From Kitasatospora sp. MAA4 (GTDB taxonomy: Bacteria; Actinomycetota; Actinomycetes; Streptomycetales; Streptomycetaceae), in assembly GCF_029893355.1 (NCBI RefSeq), contig NZ_JARZAI010000011.1, positions 1-64,000 on the forward strand: 64,000 nt of DNA, given 5' to 3'. The position numbers and the translations under genes were made by a program. Below the pieces are notes generated by a model. It made no database searches. It saw only the letters and a list, made by a program, of their open reading frames with translations, and was not told the origin of the DNA. Numbering within the stretch: position 1 is the stretch's first letter; each line of letters starts with the position of its first letter. Below are positions 8,122 to 16,392 of this stretch, in pieces.

Positions 8122-9197
8122 GCACCGCAACTCCGGTCGCCGACCAGGCGCCGCTCCCGCAGCTGCACCGCCGGCTGACCACCGCCCGGCTGCCCCGCTG
8201 GGCACCGGCCGCCACCGCCGTCCTGGCGATCGCCCTCGGCTGCGCCATCGGCGCCGGAGCGGGCCTCCGGAGCCACCTGCAGTGGGGCCTGCTCTCCGCA
8301 CTCCTCTTCGTGGCGATCAGCTACGGTGCCTCGGCCAAGGTCGAGGGCCGCCGGCAGGCCAGGGACCAGTTGGCCACCTCGCTGGTCTGGGTCGCCTTCA
8401 TCCTGGCCGTCGTCCCGCTCGTCTCGCTGATCGTCTACACGATCCAGCAGGGCGCGAGCGTCGTGAACATCGACTTCCTGACGCACTCCATGAAGGGCGT
8501 CTACTCGTCCGGTCCGGGCGGTGGCCTCTACCACGCGCTGCTCGGCACCATCCAGCAGGTCGGCCTGGCCACCGCGATGGCCGCACCGGTCGGTCTGCTG
8601 ACCGCGGTGTACCTGGTCGAGTACGGCCGCGGCCGGCTCGCCAAGGTGGTCACCTTCTTCGTCGACGTCATGACGGGCATCCCGTCCATCGTCGCCGGTC
8701 TGTTCATCCTCTCGCTGTGGATCCTGGCGCTGGGCTTCCAGTACTCCGGCTTCGCGGGGAGCCTCGCCCTGGCCATCCTGATGATGCCGGTGGTCGTGCG
8801 CTCCACCGAGGAGATGCTCAAGCTCGTCCCGAACGAGCTGCGCGAGGCCTCGTACGCGCTCGGTGTGCCCAAGTGGAAGACCATTCTGCGGATCGTCATC
8901 CCCACCGCGATCGGCGGTATCGCCACCGGTGTGATGCTGGCGGTCGCCCGCATCACGGGTGAGACGGCGCCGGTGCTGATGCTGGTGTTCGTGTCGGACT
9001 CCATCAACAGCAACCCGTTCGTGGGACCGCAGATGAACCTGCCGATCTACATCTGGCAGCAGTACGCGCAGGTCAACAACAGCTTCGGCTACGCGCGTGC
9101 CTGGGGGGCCGCCCTGGTGCTGATCGCCTTCGTGATGGGGCTCAACCTCATCGCGCGGGGCATCGCCCGCTGGCGCTCGCCCAAGTCCGGGCACTGA
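8118..9197 (+). CDS. pstA: Phosphate ABC transporter permease PstA
   Basis: The 359-aa membrane protein has two N-terminal membrane segments (about residues 30-80) ahead of the usual PstA core. The core shows GPGGGLYHALLGTIQQV, DVMTGIPSIVAGLF, and the EAA loop ELREASYALGVPKWKTILRIVIPTA. It pairs with PstC. The N-terminal extension is longer than in E. coli PstA but common in actinobacteria. The start is fixed by the ATGA overlap with pstC. Confidence 0.94.
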   Translation: MSTATPVADQAPLPQLHRRLTTARLPRWAPAATAVLAIALGCAIGAGAGLRSHLQWGLLSALLFVAISYGASAKVEGRRQARDQLATSLVWVAFILAVVPLVSLIVYTIQQGASVVNIDFLTHSMKGVYSSGPGGGLYHALLGTIQQVGLATAMAAPVGLLTAVYLVEYGRGRLAKVVTFFVDVMTGIPSIVAGLFILSLWILALGFQYSGFAGSLALAILMMPVVVRSTEEMLKLVPNELREASYALGVPKWKTILRIVIPTAIGGIATGVMLAVARITGETAPVLMLVFVSDSINSNPFVGPQMNLPIYIWQQYAQVNNSFGYARAWGAALVLIAFVMGLNLIARGIARWRSPKSGH

Positions 9198-9239
9198 CCG
9201 ACCGACTGACGTACGTAAAGACGAGAGAGACGAAAGATC

Positions 9240-10016
9240 ATGGCGAAGCGCATCGACGTCAGCGGACTGTCGGCCTACTACGGCGCCACCAAGGCCATCG
9301 AGGACATCTCGATGACCGTCGAGCCCCGCTCGGTGACGGCCTTCATCGGCCCCTCCGGCTGCGGTAAGTCCACCTTCCTGCGCACCCTCAACCGGATGCA
9401 CGAGGTGATCCCCGGTGCCCGGGTCGAGGGCAAGGTCCTGCTGGACGACGAGAACCTGTACGGGTCGAACGTGGACCCGGTGGCGGTGCGCCGCACCGTC
9501 GGGATGGTCTTCCAGCGGCCCAACCCGTTCCCGACCATGTCGATCTACGACAACGTCGCGGCCGGACTGAAGCTCGCGGGCGTCCGCAAGAAGTCCGTGC
9601 TGGACGGTGTGGTGGAGAACTCGCTCAAGGGCGCGAACCTCTGGAAGGAGGTCAGCGGCCGACTGAACAAGCCCGGCGCCGGCCTCTCCGGCGGCCAGCA
9701 GCAGCGGCTCTGCATCGCCCGCGCGATCGCGGTCGAGCCCCAGGTGCTGCTGATGGACGAGCCCTGCTCGGCCCTCGACCCGATCTCCACGCTGGCCATC
9801 GAGGACCTGATCGGCGAGCTCAAGGAGCGGTTCACGATCGTGATCGTGACCCACAACATGCAGCAGGCGGCCCGCGTCAGCGACCGCACCGCCTTCTTCA
9901 ACCTGGCCGGTGTCGGCCAGCCCGGCAAGCTGGTCGAGCTCGACGACACCCAGCGGATCTTCTCCAACCCCTCGGTCCAGGCGACCGAGGACTACATCTC
10001 CGGCCGCTTCGGCTAG
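9240..10016 (+). CDS. pstB: Phosphate ABC transporter ATPase PstB
   Basis: The 258-aa ATPase has a Walker A GPSGCGKST, signature LSGGQQQRLCIARAIA, Walker B VLLMDEP, D-loop SALDP, and the switch His in IVIVTHNMQQAARV. Length and the PstB-specific start (IDVSGLSAYYG) match the family. It energises PstSCA. It is the last gene of pstSCAB, followed by a strong bidirectional hairpin. Confidence 0.96.
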   Translation: MAKRIDVSGLSAYYGATKAIEDISMTVEPRSVTAFIGPSGCGKSTFLRTLNRMHEVIPGARVEGKVLLDDENLYGSNVDPVAVRRTVGMVFQRPNPFPTMSIYDNVAAGLKLAGVRKKSVLDGVVENSLKGANLWKEVSGRLNKPGAGLSGGQQQRLCIARAIAVEPQVLLMDEPCSALDPISTLAIEDLIGELKERFTIVIVTHNMQQAARVSDRTAFFNLAGVGQPGKLVELDDTQRIFSNPSVQATEDYISGRFG

Positions 10017-10116
10017 GCCGACCGGCCCGACCGGCCGTCGCCCGGCCGGTCGGAGACTGTGTGGAGCACGAACTGCTCTGCGGCGCTGCATGGCGGTGCC
10101 GCCGCAGAGTATGAGG

Positions 10117-10151
10117 AAGGGCCCGCCCCCGGGATATGGGGGCGGGCCCTT
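10117..10151. terminator. Bidirectional terminator between pstB and pitH
   Basis: A perfect 14-bp GC-rich stem (10117-10130 with 10138-10151) encloses a 7-base loop. It lies between the convergent ends of pstB and pitH, flanked by AA and TT, so it can act in both directions. Confidence 0.85.
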
Positions 10152-10180
10152 TCGTTTCTCGCCGATGCGATGCGATGCGA

Positions 10181-11176
10181 TCAGAGGAAGATCGCGTGCA
10201 CGATCCAGTACGCCAGCGCGGCCACCAGGGCCGCGGCCGGCATGGTGATGAACCAGCCGAGCACGATGTTCTTGGCCACGCCCCAGCGGACCGCGCGGAC
10301 CCGCTTGGTGGCCCCCACGCCCATGATCGCGGCGGTGATCACGTGGGTGGTGGAGATCGGCGCCTTGAAGACGTACGAGGTGACGTACATGATCGTCGCC
10401 GCGGTGCTCTCGGCGGCGAAGCCCTGCGGCGGGTCCAGCTCGATGATCTTGCGTCCCAGGGTCCGCATGATCCGCCAGCCGCCCGCGTAGGTGCCCAGCG
10501 ACAGCATGGTGGCGCAGGAGACCTTGACCCAGATCGGGATCGCGTTGCCGGTCTGGTGGCCCGAGATGGTGAGCGCCAGGACCACGACGCCCATCGTCTT
10601 CTGGGCGTCCTGCAGGCCGTGGGCCAGTGCCATGGCGGCGGCCGAGGCGGTCTGCGCGACCCGGAAGTTGCGCTTGGCCCGGTGCGGGTTGGCCCGGCGG
10701 AAGATCCACAGGATCGCCAGCATCACCAGGTAGCCGGCCACCAGGCCGACGATCGGGGAGACGAACATCGGCACGATGATCTTGTCGATCACCCCGCTCC
10801 AGATCACCTTGGTACCGCCGGCCAGCGCCGCGCCCACCATGCCGCCGAAGAGCGCGTGCGAGGAGGAGGAGGGGAGGCCGAAGTACCAGGTCGTCAGGTT
10901 CCAGACGATCGCGCCGACCAGCGCGCCGAAGAGGATGGCCATCCCCTGGCTGCCGGTCGGGGTCTCGATGATCCCCTTGGAGACGGTGTTCGCCACTCCG
11001 CTGCCGAGGAAGGCACCCGCCAGGTTCATCACGGCGGCCATCGCGAGGGCGGCCTTCGGGGTCAGCGCCCGGGTGGAGACCGAGGTGGCGATGGCGTTCG
11101 CGGAGTCGTGGAACCCGTTGGTGTACGTGAAGAAGAAGGCCACGCCGAGGACGGCGATGAGTGCTGCCATGTCCAC
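10181..11176 (-). CDS. pitH: Low-affinity inorganic phosphate transporter, Pit family
   Basis: The 331-aa integral membrane protein has the duplicated Pit/PHO4 signature: FTYTNGFHDSANAIATSVSTRAL near the N terminus and FKAPISTTHVITAAIMGVGATKRVRAVRW in the second half, with about ten membrane segments. It imports metal-phosphate by ion symport and complements the high-affinity Pst system encoded convergently. It follows its DUF47 partner by five bases, so the two form an operon read leftwards. Confidence 0.92.
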   Translation of the reverse strand: MDMAALIAVLGVAFFFTYTNGFHDSANAIATSVSTRALTPKAALAMAAVMNLAGAFLGSGVANTVSKGIIETPTGSQGMAILFGALVGAIVWNLTTWYFGLPSSSSHALFGGMVGAALAGGTKVIWSGVIDKIIVPMFVSPIVGLVAGYLVMLAILWIFRRANPHRAKRNFRVAQTASAAAMALAHGLQDAQKTMGVVVLALTISGHQTGNAIPIWVKVSCATMLSLGTYAGGWRIMRTLGRKIIELDPPQGFAAESTAATIMYVTSYVFKAPISTTHVITAAIMGVGATKRVRAVRWGVAKNIVLGWFITMPAAALVAALAYWIVHAIFL

Positions 11177-11181
11177 GCTGG

Positions 11182-11802
11182 TCAGGACTCCTTGACGGCG
11201 ATGGTCTCCACCGTGTTGGCGACGTGCTCGAAGGCGTCGGCCGCCTCTTCGAGGATGTCCACCACCTGCTTCAGCTTGAGCACCTCGATCGCCTCGTACT
11301 GCCCGCTGAACAGGTGCGCGAGCAGCTTGCGGTGGATCTGGTCGGCCTGGTTCTCCAGCCGGTTGATCTCGATCCAGTACTCGCTCAGACCCGACATGCT
11401 CCGCAGGTTCGGCATCGCCTCGGCGGTCAGCTCGGCGGCCCGGGCCAGCACCTCGATCTGCTGCTCGACGCCCTTGGGGAGGGTCTGGATGTCGTAGAGG
11501 ACGACCAGGTCGACGGCCTCCTCCATGAAGTCCATGATGTCGTCGAGCGAGGAGGCCAGGTTGTAGATGTCCTCGCGGTCGAACGGCGTGATGAAGGAGG
11601 AGTTGAGCTGGTGGAAGACCGCATGGGTGGTGTCGTCGCCCGCGTGTTCGGCGGCGCGCATGCGCTCGACGATCTCCGCTCGGGCTGACACGTCTGAGCC
11701 CAGCAGTTCCAGCAGGAGCTTCGATCCGACGACCAGGTTCTCCGCCGCGGCGGCGAACATGTCGTAGAAGCTCGTCTCCTTCGGGGTCAGGCTAAAACGC
11801 AC
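11182..11802 (-). CDS. DUF47 / PhoU-like accessory protein of the Pit transporter
   Basis: The 206-aa all-helical cytosolic protein starts MRFSLTPKETSFYDMFAAAA and contains AEHAGDDTTHAVFHQLNSSF and DREDIYNLASSLDDIMDFMEEAVDL, the DUF47 (PhoU-related, TIGR00153-like) pattern with Asp/Glu metal-binding repeats. DUF47 genes usually lie directly upstream of pit and are thought to modulate the transporter. The GTG at 11802 has a GGAGA six bases upstream. A candidate promoter lies 35 bases before it. Confidence 0.9.
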   Translation of the reverse strand: MRFSLTPKETSFYDMFAAAAENLVVGSKLLLELLGSDVSARAEIVERMRAAEHAGDDTTHAVFHQLNSSFITPFDREDIYNLASSLDDIMDFMEEAVDLVVLYDIQTLPKGVEQQIEVLARAAELTAEAMPNLRSMSGLSEYWIEINRLENQADQIHRKLLAHLFSGQYEAIEVLKLKQVVDILEEAADAFEHVANTVETIAVKES

Positions 11803-11836
11803 GGATATCTCCGATGTGCGGGGTACGGACTGAACG

Positions 11837-11867
11837 ATGCTAGGTGCTCCGCGTCAGGAGTACGCAA
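11837..11867 (-). promoter_or_regulatory. Candidate sigma70-type promoter for DUF47-pitH
   Basis: On the minus strand TTGCGT (11867-11862) and TAGCAT (11842-11837) are separated by 19 bases, a little longer than ideal. Transcription would start about 27 bases before the GTG. I did not find a convincing PHO box here. Confidence 0.4.
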
Positions 11868-12135
11868 ACGGGGTGCGCTACAGGGAACCGGATGCTCCTC
11901 TTCCGGACGGATGTCGTCCGAGGACCGATCGGCCCCGCACCTCGGCGTGCGGGGGGAAGTGAAGCCTCAGTCTGACGGAACCTCGGACGGAATGCCCCCG
12001 TTCTGCACACCGTCCTCCGTTCGCGCCGCCCGGACGGGGGAACACCGCGGCGGCGTCCGGTGCGGGACACTGGAACCGGGAGACCGGGGTGACCAGCGGC
12101 GATCGGCCGCACCAGGACGAGAACGGGGCAGGCCG
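11868..12135. other. Intergenic region between DUF47-pitH and csoR
   Basis: The 333 bases from 11803 to 12135 separate divergent genes. Apart from the minus-strand promoter listed separately, I see no strong hairpin, ribosome site or conserved operator. CsoR usually represses its own promoter through a GC-rich dyad, but I could not identify one with confidence. Confidence 0.4.
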
Positions 12136-12447
12136 ATGACCACCGACACAGCACCGCAGCACGGGCCGCACGGCTACAGCTCGCACAAGGCCGACCACCT
12201 CAAGCGGCTGCGCCGGATCGAGGGTCAGGCCCGCGGCCTGCAGCGGATGGTCGAGGAGGACGTCTACTGCATCGACATCCTCACCCAGGTCTCGGCGAGC
12301 ACCAAGGCGCTGCAGTCCTTCGCGCTGGCGCTGCTGGAGGAGCACATCAAGCACTGCGTCGCGGCCGCCGTCGAGGAGGGCGGGCCGACGATGGACGACA
12401 AGGTCGCGGAGGCGATGGCGGCGGTCAGCCGACTGCTGCGGACCTGA
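12136..12447 (+). CDS. csoR: Copper-sensing repressor CsoR
   Basis: The 103-aa helical protein of the CsoR/RcnR family has the Cu(I) ligand set C45 (EDVYCIDIL), H70 and C74 (EEHIKHC), plus the family start HLKRLRRIEGQARGLQRMVEED. Apo-CsoR represses copper-efflux genes and releases DNA on binding Cu(I). I chose the ATG at 12136, which has GGGGCAGG just upstream; longer in-frame starts would add a Pro/Arg-rich, non-conserved head. No copper ATPase or chaperone lies beside it, so its targets must be elsewhere. Confidence 0.9.
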   Translation: MTTDTAPQHGPHGYSSHKADHLKRLRRIEGQARGLQRMVEEDVYCIDILTQVSASTKALQSFALALLEEHIKHCVAAAVEEGGPTMDDKVAEAMAAVSRLLRT

Positions 12448-12456
12448 CGCGCGGCG

Positions 12457-12675
12457 TCAGCCGACCGGGCCGGGGCCCGGTTGCGCGGGCCCGGGCCGGG
12501 TGGCGGCCTCGGAGGCGTCCGGCTCGGGGCCGCTGAGCAGCACCTCGTCGATCCGGGCGGTCGGCAGCCGCTCGTCGGCGCTGGCAGTGGCGGCGATCAT
12601 CAGCTCGCCGGCCAGGTCGATCTCGTCGAGGGCCGTGCTGTCGTGGCCGACCGTTCGGTCCGTGGAGGACGACAC
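12457..12675 (-). CDS. Small conserved-type protein of unknown function
   Basis: The 72-aa acidic protein has a helical core (ALDEIDLAGELMIAATASAD) and a Pro/Gly-rich tail. I do not recognise the family. The GTG at 12675 follows AAGGGGTGG at a plausible distance; a longer version from 12813 is possible but adds a basic segment without a ribosome site. It converges on csoR, with 9 bases between the stops. Whether it is linked to copper or to the lipoprotein gene upstream is unknown. Confidence 0.5.
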   Translation of the reverse strand: MSSSTDRTVGHDSTALDEIDLAGELMIAATASADERLPTARIDEVLLSGPEPDASEAATRPGPAQPGPGPVG

Positions 12676-12838
12676 CCTGCACCACCCCTTCAGCGCCTGC
12701 ACACCGGGGCGGCAGTTACCCGTTTCCCAGCTTAGGGACTGCCGGGCCCGGCCACATGGCACGGACGGACCATCTCTGCCGCCGAAACGGGTGGCTGGAC
12801 AGCGGCCGGCCACCGGTGCCGGCCGACCGCTGAACCTG

Positions 12839-13723
12839 TCACTTCTGCGGGCTCGGGCTGCCGGAGTCCTGCATCTGGAAGACGTCGGCGGCGGCCGGCT
12901 CGGCCACGTCCACCGGCTTGCCGAACGCGTTGAGGGTCAGCGTCGAGGTGACCTTCACCTGGTCCTTGGGGTCCTTCGAGCCGGCCACCCCGGCGAAGGT
13001 GAAGACCTCGGTCACCTTGTTCAGCCGGCCCTGGGCGTCCAGCCAGACGTCGAACGGGATCTCCTTGACGGTGAAGGTGCCGGCGGCCATCCGCAGTCCG
13101 TACGCGCCCTCGCCGCCGGTGGCGTCCGCCGCCTTGGCCAGGTCCAGGGTGCCCCGGTAGTGCTTCACGGCCACCCCGTCCAGCGTCTCGTCGCCGACCG
13201 CCTGGGCCTGCTGCGCGCCGCGCAGCGCACCCGCCGCGCTGGCCGGGTCGGTGGCGCCGTTGCTGATCAGGTTGCCGTCGGCGAGCTGGCGGACGTCCAG
13301 CCGTACCCACTTGCCCGCCGGGACCTTGGCGCCGCTGTTCTGCAGGTAGACGATGCCGGGCTCGACCACCTCGACCACCTTGCCGGTGGTCGAGGCGCCC
13401 GGAGGCACGGCGACCTCCAGCTTGCCGATCCGCTTCTCGTAGTCGTAGCCGCCGGAGCCGGTGAAGGAGGCCTTCTTGTCGCCGGACTCGGTGGTCAACT
13501 GGGTGGCGGCCGCGGCGGAACCGGTCCGCCCGGTGATGTCGGCGGCGTTGCGGACCGCGGTCAGCGGGTCGTCGGAGAGCTTGTCGGCGGCGGCGCTCTG
13601 CGCTCCCGAGGTGTCCGAGGAGCTGCCGGAGCCGCCTGAACAGGCGGCGAGCGAGGCGGCCAGCAGCGCGGAAGCAGCTGCCGAGCCGAGGAAACGCGCG
13701 CGTCGGCGCTGCGACTGAATCAT
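12839..13723 (-). CDS. Secreted lipoprotein, LppX/LolA-like
   Basis: The 294-aa precursor has a lipoprotein signal (MIQSQRRRARF, hydrophobic stretch, lipobox LAAC followed by SGGSGSSS). The mature part has alternating beta-strand sequence (ASFTGSGGYDYEKRIGKLEVAVP; GKWVRLDVRQL; VKHYRGTLDLA; FDVWLDAQGRLNKV; VKVTSTLTLNAFGKPVDV) like the LppX/LprG/LolA fold, which binds lipids at the cell surface. A second ATG sits 18 bases upstream at 13741 because the initiation region is exactly duplicated. I took the inner one since the signal starts there, but both are possible. Confidence 0.75.
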   Translation of the reverse strand: MIQSQRRRARFLGSAAASALLAASLAACSGGSGSSSDTSGAQSAAADKLSDDPLTAVRNAADITGRTGSAAAATQLTTESGDKKASFTGSGGYDYEKRIGKLEVAVPPGASTTGKVVEVVEPGIVYLQNSGAKVPAGKWVRLDVRQLADGNLISNGATDPASAAGALRGAQQAQAVGDETLDGVAVKHYRGTLDLAKAADATGGEGAYGLRMAAGTFTVKEIPFDVWLDAQGRLNKVTEVFTFAGVAGSKDPKDQVKVTSTLTLNAFGKPVDVAEPAAADVFQMQDSGSPSPQK

Positions 13724-13756
13724 GGTGATCTCAACCCCCATGGTGATCTCAACCCC
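13721..13756 (-). repeat. 18-bp tandem duplication of a ribosome site plus start codon
   Basis: The 18-base unit CATGGTGATCTCAACCCC occurs twice back to back (13721-13738 and 13739-13756). Read on the minus strand each copy is GGGGTTGAGATCACCATG, so both the translation-initiation region and the ATG of the lipoprotein gene are doubled in frame. Confidence 0.9.
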
Positions 13757-13899
13757 CTCGGGCCGAGTGCCCGGCCAGCCGCCGCCCCTGCTGGGCGGAG
13801 CCGTCCATTCGAGAACGAGGGCACGGCCCGGGAGTTACGAGCTGACCGGCGCGCACCGGGCATCGCACGCCGGGGGCGGCGCGCGTTACGGTGAAGGAC

Positions 13900-14124
13900 G
13901 TGTCTCCGGAGCTGTCGGCGCTGCCCGACCCCCCTGCCGCCCGTGACCGACCGTCAGACTCCCCGGCCGACGCCGTCGATCAGGAGTCCGAGCATCGAGT
14001 GAAGATCACCGAGCGCGGCTCCTTCGCCTTCGCCACCTGCGGGTGCGGCTGGTACGCCCCGGCGCGGCGCTCGCGCGACCTGGCCCGGCGGGACGCGGCC
14101 GGACACCTGGTGAGCCCTGACTGA
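13900..14124 (+). CDS. Small conserved-type protein with a CGCGW motif
   Basis: The 74-aa protein has a non-conserved-looking, Pro/Asp-rich first half and a compact C-terminal block (VKITERGSFAFATCGCGWYA, then PARRSRDLARRDAAGHL) with a Cys-Gly-Cys pair that might bind metal. I do not know its function. A TACGGT -10-like hexamer (13887-13892) ends 7 bases before the GTG at 13900, so a leaderless start there is favoured over the in-frame GTG at 13891. Confidence 0.6.
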   Translation: MSPELSALPDPPAARDRPSDSPADAVDQESEHRVKITERGSFAFATCGCGWYAPARRSRDLARRDAAGHLVSPD

Positions 14125-14142
14125 CCCGTCCAGGGAGGAGCG

Positions 14143-14856
14143 TCAGGCCGCGAGGTCGGAGTCCGGCGTTCGCTCCGCGGCCGGGGCCACCGACCCGCCC
14201 CGGCGCCGCCGCCCGCCGGTCCGGCCCTGCTCGACCCGGCCGCCCGCGACGATCAGCGGCGCCGCCGCCGTCCGGGAGACCGCGTGGCAGAGCGGGACCA
14301 GCACCGCCATCGCGATCGGCGCGAGCAGCAGCACCACCGCGGTGGCCAGCGCGTAGCCGCCGAGCACGTCGGTCGGGTAGTGCACACCCATGAACATCCG
14401 GCAGAAGCCCTGCAGCAGCGCCAGGCCGCCGGCGATCCAGCCGAGCTTGCGGTTGACCAGGAACAGCCCCACCGCGATGCCCATCGAGATGGTCGAGTGG
14501 TCGCTGACGAAGGAGTGCGTGCCGGCCTTGCCCGCCACCAGGACGTCGAGTCCGGGGTGGTCCACGAAGGGCCGCGGCCGGTCCACGATCGAGGCGATCG
14601 GGAGGTTGGCGAGCTCGGCGATCGCGACCCCGAGCGGCGCCCAGAGGACGCCGGCCACCGCGACAGGCGCGTTCGGCCGGCGGCGGGCCTGCAGCCAGCC
14701 GACCGTGCAGAGCGTCAGCAGGCCGATCAGGATGCCGTACTCGCCGATCCACGAGACCAGGCTGTCCAGCCAGGGCGGGGAGGCCTTGGCCCAGCCGTTG
14801 ATGGCGTAGAGCAGCCCGAGGTCGGGGTTCGTGGTGTCGGCCAACAGCGTCGACAC
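14143..14856 (-). CDS. PAP2-family membrane phosphatase (undecaprenyl-PP phosphatase-like)
   Basis: The 237-aa membrane protein has about five to six membrane segments and the three phosphatase motifs: DRPRPF (92-97), SFVSDHS (115-121) and R153...H159...D163 in RMFMGVHYPTDVLGG. The SDHS form resembles BcrC/YbjG enzymes that recycle undecaprenyl pyrophosphate outside the membrane, but other lipid phosphates are possible. The GTG at 14856 is supported by a full AGGAGGT (14862-14868) five bases upstream; the longer form from 14934 lacks one. The C-terminal tail is Arg/Gly-rich. Confidence 0.85.
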   Translation of the reverse strand: MSTLLADTTNPDLGLLYAINGWAKASPPWLDSLVSWIGEYGILIGLLTLCTVGWLQARRRPNAPVAVAGVLWAPLGVAIAELANLPIASIVDRPRPFVDHPGLDVLVAGKAGTHSFVSDHSTISMGIAVGLFLVNRKLGWIAGGLALLQGFCRMFMGVHYPTDVLGGYALATAVVLLLAPIAMAVLVPLCHAVSRTAAAPLIVAGGRVEQGRTGGRRRRGGSVAPAAERTPDSDLAA

Positions 14857-15006
14857 GCCGTACCTCCTGGGATCTGCCGTCTGATCAGCTCGTTCGCCTG
14901 GACAGAACGCCGCAGGTGAGGCATAGCGTTCCACGGAAACCGGGTGTTATGGAAACTTGACTCATTGTGCACATATCTGTCACGCCGTCAGGGTGCCGAA
15001 TCGCCG

Positions 15007-16065
15007 TCAGCCCGTGGTCACCGGCGCCGAACCGGCGGTGATGGGTCCGTTGTTGGCGCCTCGGACGGGCAGCGCCGCAGCACCGTCCTGGGTGACCCGG
15101 GTGGCGCCGATGTAGTCCTTCTGGTCGATCTTGTCGTAGCGGATCACTGCGCCGGTGTGCGGTGCGTTGATCATGTAGCCGCCGCCGACGTAGATCCCCA
15201 CGTGGTGGATGCTGCGCGGGTCGTTGAGGTCGGTGGCGAAGAACACCAGGTCCCCCGGGCGGAGCTGATCCCGCGACGGATGCTGCCCGGCGTACCACTG
15301 GTCGTTGGCGACCCGGGGGAGCGAGATGCCGACCGAGGCGTACGCGGCCTGGGTCAGGCCCGAGCAGTCGAACTGGCCGCCCTGCGAGGCCAGCCCCTCG
15401 CCGCCCCACAGGTACGGCGTGCCGAGCTTGGTCTGCGCGAAGTAGATGGCCGCGGAGGCCTGCGGCGAGACGGCGACCGTGGTGGTGGGCGCGCTGAAGC
15501 TCTGGGTCAGCGCGGTGATCGAGCGGACGTAGCCCTGGGTCTCGGCGTACGCGGGCACGCCCTGCGCGCTGATCACGGCGTACGGACCGGCGTTGTACGC
15601 GGCCAGCAGGTTGGCCTGGGCGTTGCCGGGGACGTTCGCGGTGTCCCGGGCGAGGGCGCAGTCGTAGGTCGCGGCGGTGGGGATGGCGTCGGCCGGGTCC
15701 CAGATGTCCTTCTTGCCGTCCCCGTTCCCGTCCACGGCGTACGTCGCCCAGGTGCTCGGCAGGAACTGGGCGATGCCTTCGGCGCCCGCGCTGCTGTGGG
15801 CTGACGGATCGAAACCGCTCTCCTGGTACAGCTGAGCGGCCAGCATCGGCGGCGAGATCTGCGGACAGAGGGCGCCCCACTGCTGGATCAGTCCCTGGTA
15901 GGCGGCGGGAACGGTGCCCGCGGCGATGCTGAGTCCCGAGCCGCCGGCCTGGGTGGCACCGCTCGCGGCGTACGTGCCCATGCCGACCAGACCGACGAAG
16001 CCGAATGCAACAGCACTCGCAGCGGCCGCCGCTGTCAAGCCTTTCCGGAGTACCATCAGCACCAT
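15007..16065 (-). CDS. Secreted lytic transglycosylase with NlpC/P60 endopeptidase domain
   Basis: The 352-aa protein has a signal peptide (about 1-40), a lysozyme-like SLT domain with catalytic E82 (QLYQESGFDP, then AEGIAQFLPSTW), and a C-terminal NlpC/P60 domain with C234 (QFDCSGL), H288 (HHVGIYVG) and a third polar site at HTG near 303. It therefore can cut both the glycan strand and the stem peptide of peptidoglycan. Such bifunctional enzymes are the wall-opening component of Gram-positive type IV secretion systems (VirB1/TcpG role). It lies divergent from the T4SS-like operon, which supports that job, though a general cell-wall role is possible. Confidence 0.88.
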   Translation of the reverse strand: MVLMVLRKGLTAAAAASAVAFGFVGLVGMGTYAASGATQAGGSGLSIAAGTVPAAYQGLIQQWGALCPQISPPMLAAQLYQESGFDPSAHSSAGAEGIAQFLPSTWATYAVDGNGDGKKDIWDPADAIPTAATYDCALARDTANVPGNAQANLLAAYNAGPYAVISAQGVPAYAETQGYVRSITALTQSFSAPTTTVAVSPQASAAIYFAQTKLGTPYLWGGEGLASQGGQFDCSGLTQAAYASVGISLPRVANDQWYAGQHPSRDQLRPGDLVFFATDLNDPRSIHHVGIYVGGGYMINAPHTGAVIRYDKIDQKDYIGATRVTQDGAAALPVRGANNGPITAGSAPVTTG

Positions 16066-16392
16066 CCCGATGCAGTGTCAGAGCGCGTGTGCCCCAAGGG
16101 CGCAGCCCCCGGCTCGGCACCGGTACGCATATGCCCCCCGCACGCGCCAAGTCGATCGGCCGACACCTCCAGCAGTCTGCTGGAAGGCGTTGCCCAGCGC
16201 AATCATCAGAGATACAAAGAGTGAGAGCTATCCTTCGTACGGTGGACATCCTGGCGTACGAGTCGGATGCCGCACGACCAATCCGCGAGAAGTAGCCAAG
16301 TCGACATCAGATCTGGCCAAGAATGGGTCCCAGCCCTTCGCTTGACCCTGGTGGGGGGCCTTGAATTTGCCTGATCGGGCGGTGAGACAGGA
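16066..16392. other. Divergent control region of the T4SS-like cluster
   Basis: These 327 bases separate the transglycosylase gene from the pilin-like gene. They hold a 17-base palindrome (listed separately) and CGTAC repeats near 16236-16260. I looked on the minus strand for a c-di-AMP (ydaO) riboswitch, common before actinobacterial wall-hydrolase genes, and could not recognise its conserved segments. No promoter is clear enough to assign. Confidence 0.4.
16168..16184. promoter_or_regulatory. Operator-like palindrome
   Basis: TCCAGCAG-T-CTGCTGGA is a perfect 8-bp inverted repeat around one base, located about 100 bases before the transglycosylase start and 208 bases before the pilin-like gene. 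It could be a regulator site or a small hairpin in the minus-strand leader. No regulator is assigned. Confidence 0.4.

Noticed and set aside
10162..10180. Short GATGC repeat at the end of pitH
   Set aside because: Three to four copies of a 5-base unit next to the stop codon; too short to call a functional repeat.
7611..10709. Very long open frame on the minus strand opposite pstA-pstB and into pitH
   Set aside because: It is antisense to clear transport genes, is dominated by Arg/Gly/Ala/Asp low-complexity residues and has no domain. Long antisense frames are expected in DNA with high third-position GC. The same applies to frames near 36606-39335 and 45893-48736 on the minus strand.
11803..11900. 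PHO box upstream of the DUF47-pitH operon
   Set aside because: Phosphate control is plausible, but no pair of 11-base GTTCA-type repeats was found on either strand here.
16066..16300. c-di-AMP (ydaO) riboswitch upstream of the lytic transglycosylase
   Set aside because: This would be typical before actinobacterial wall hydrolases, but I could not match the conserved ydaO helices on the minus strand. A covariance-model search (RF00379) would settle it.
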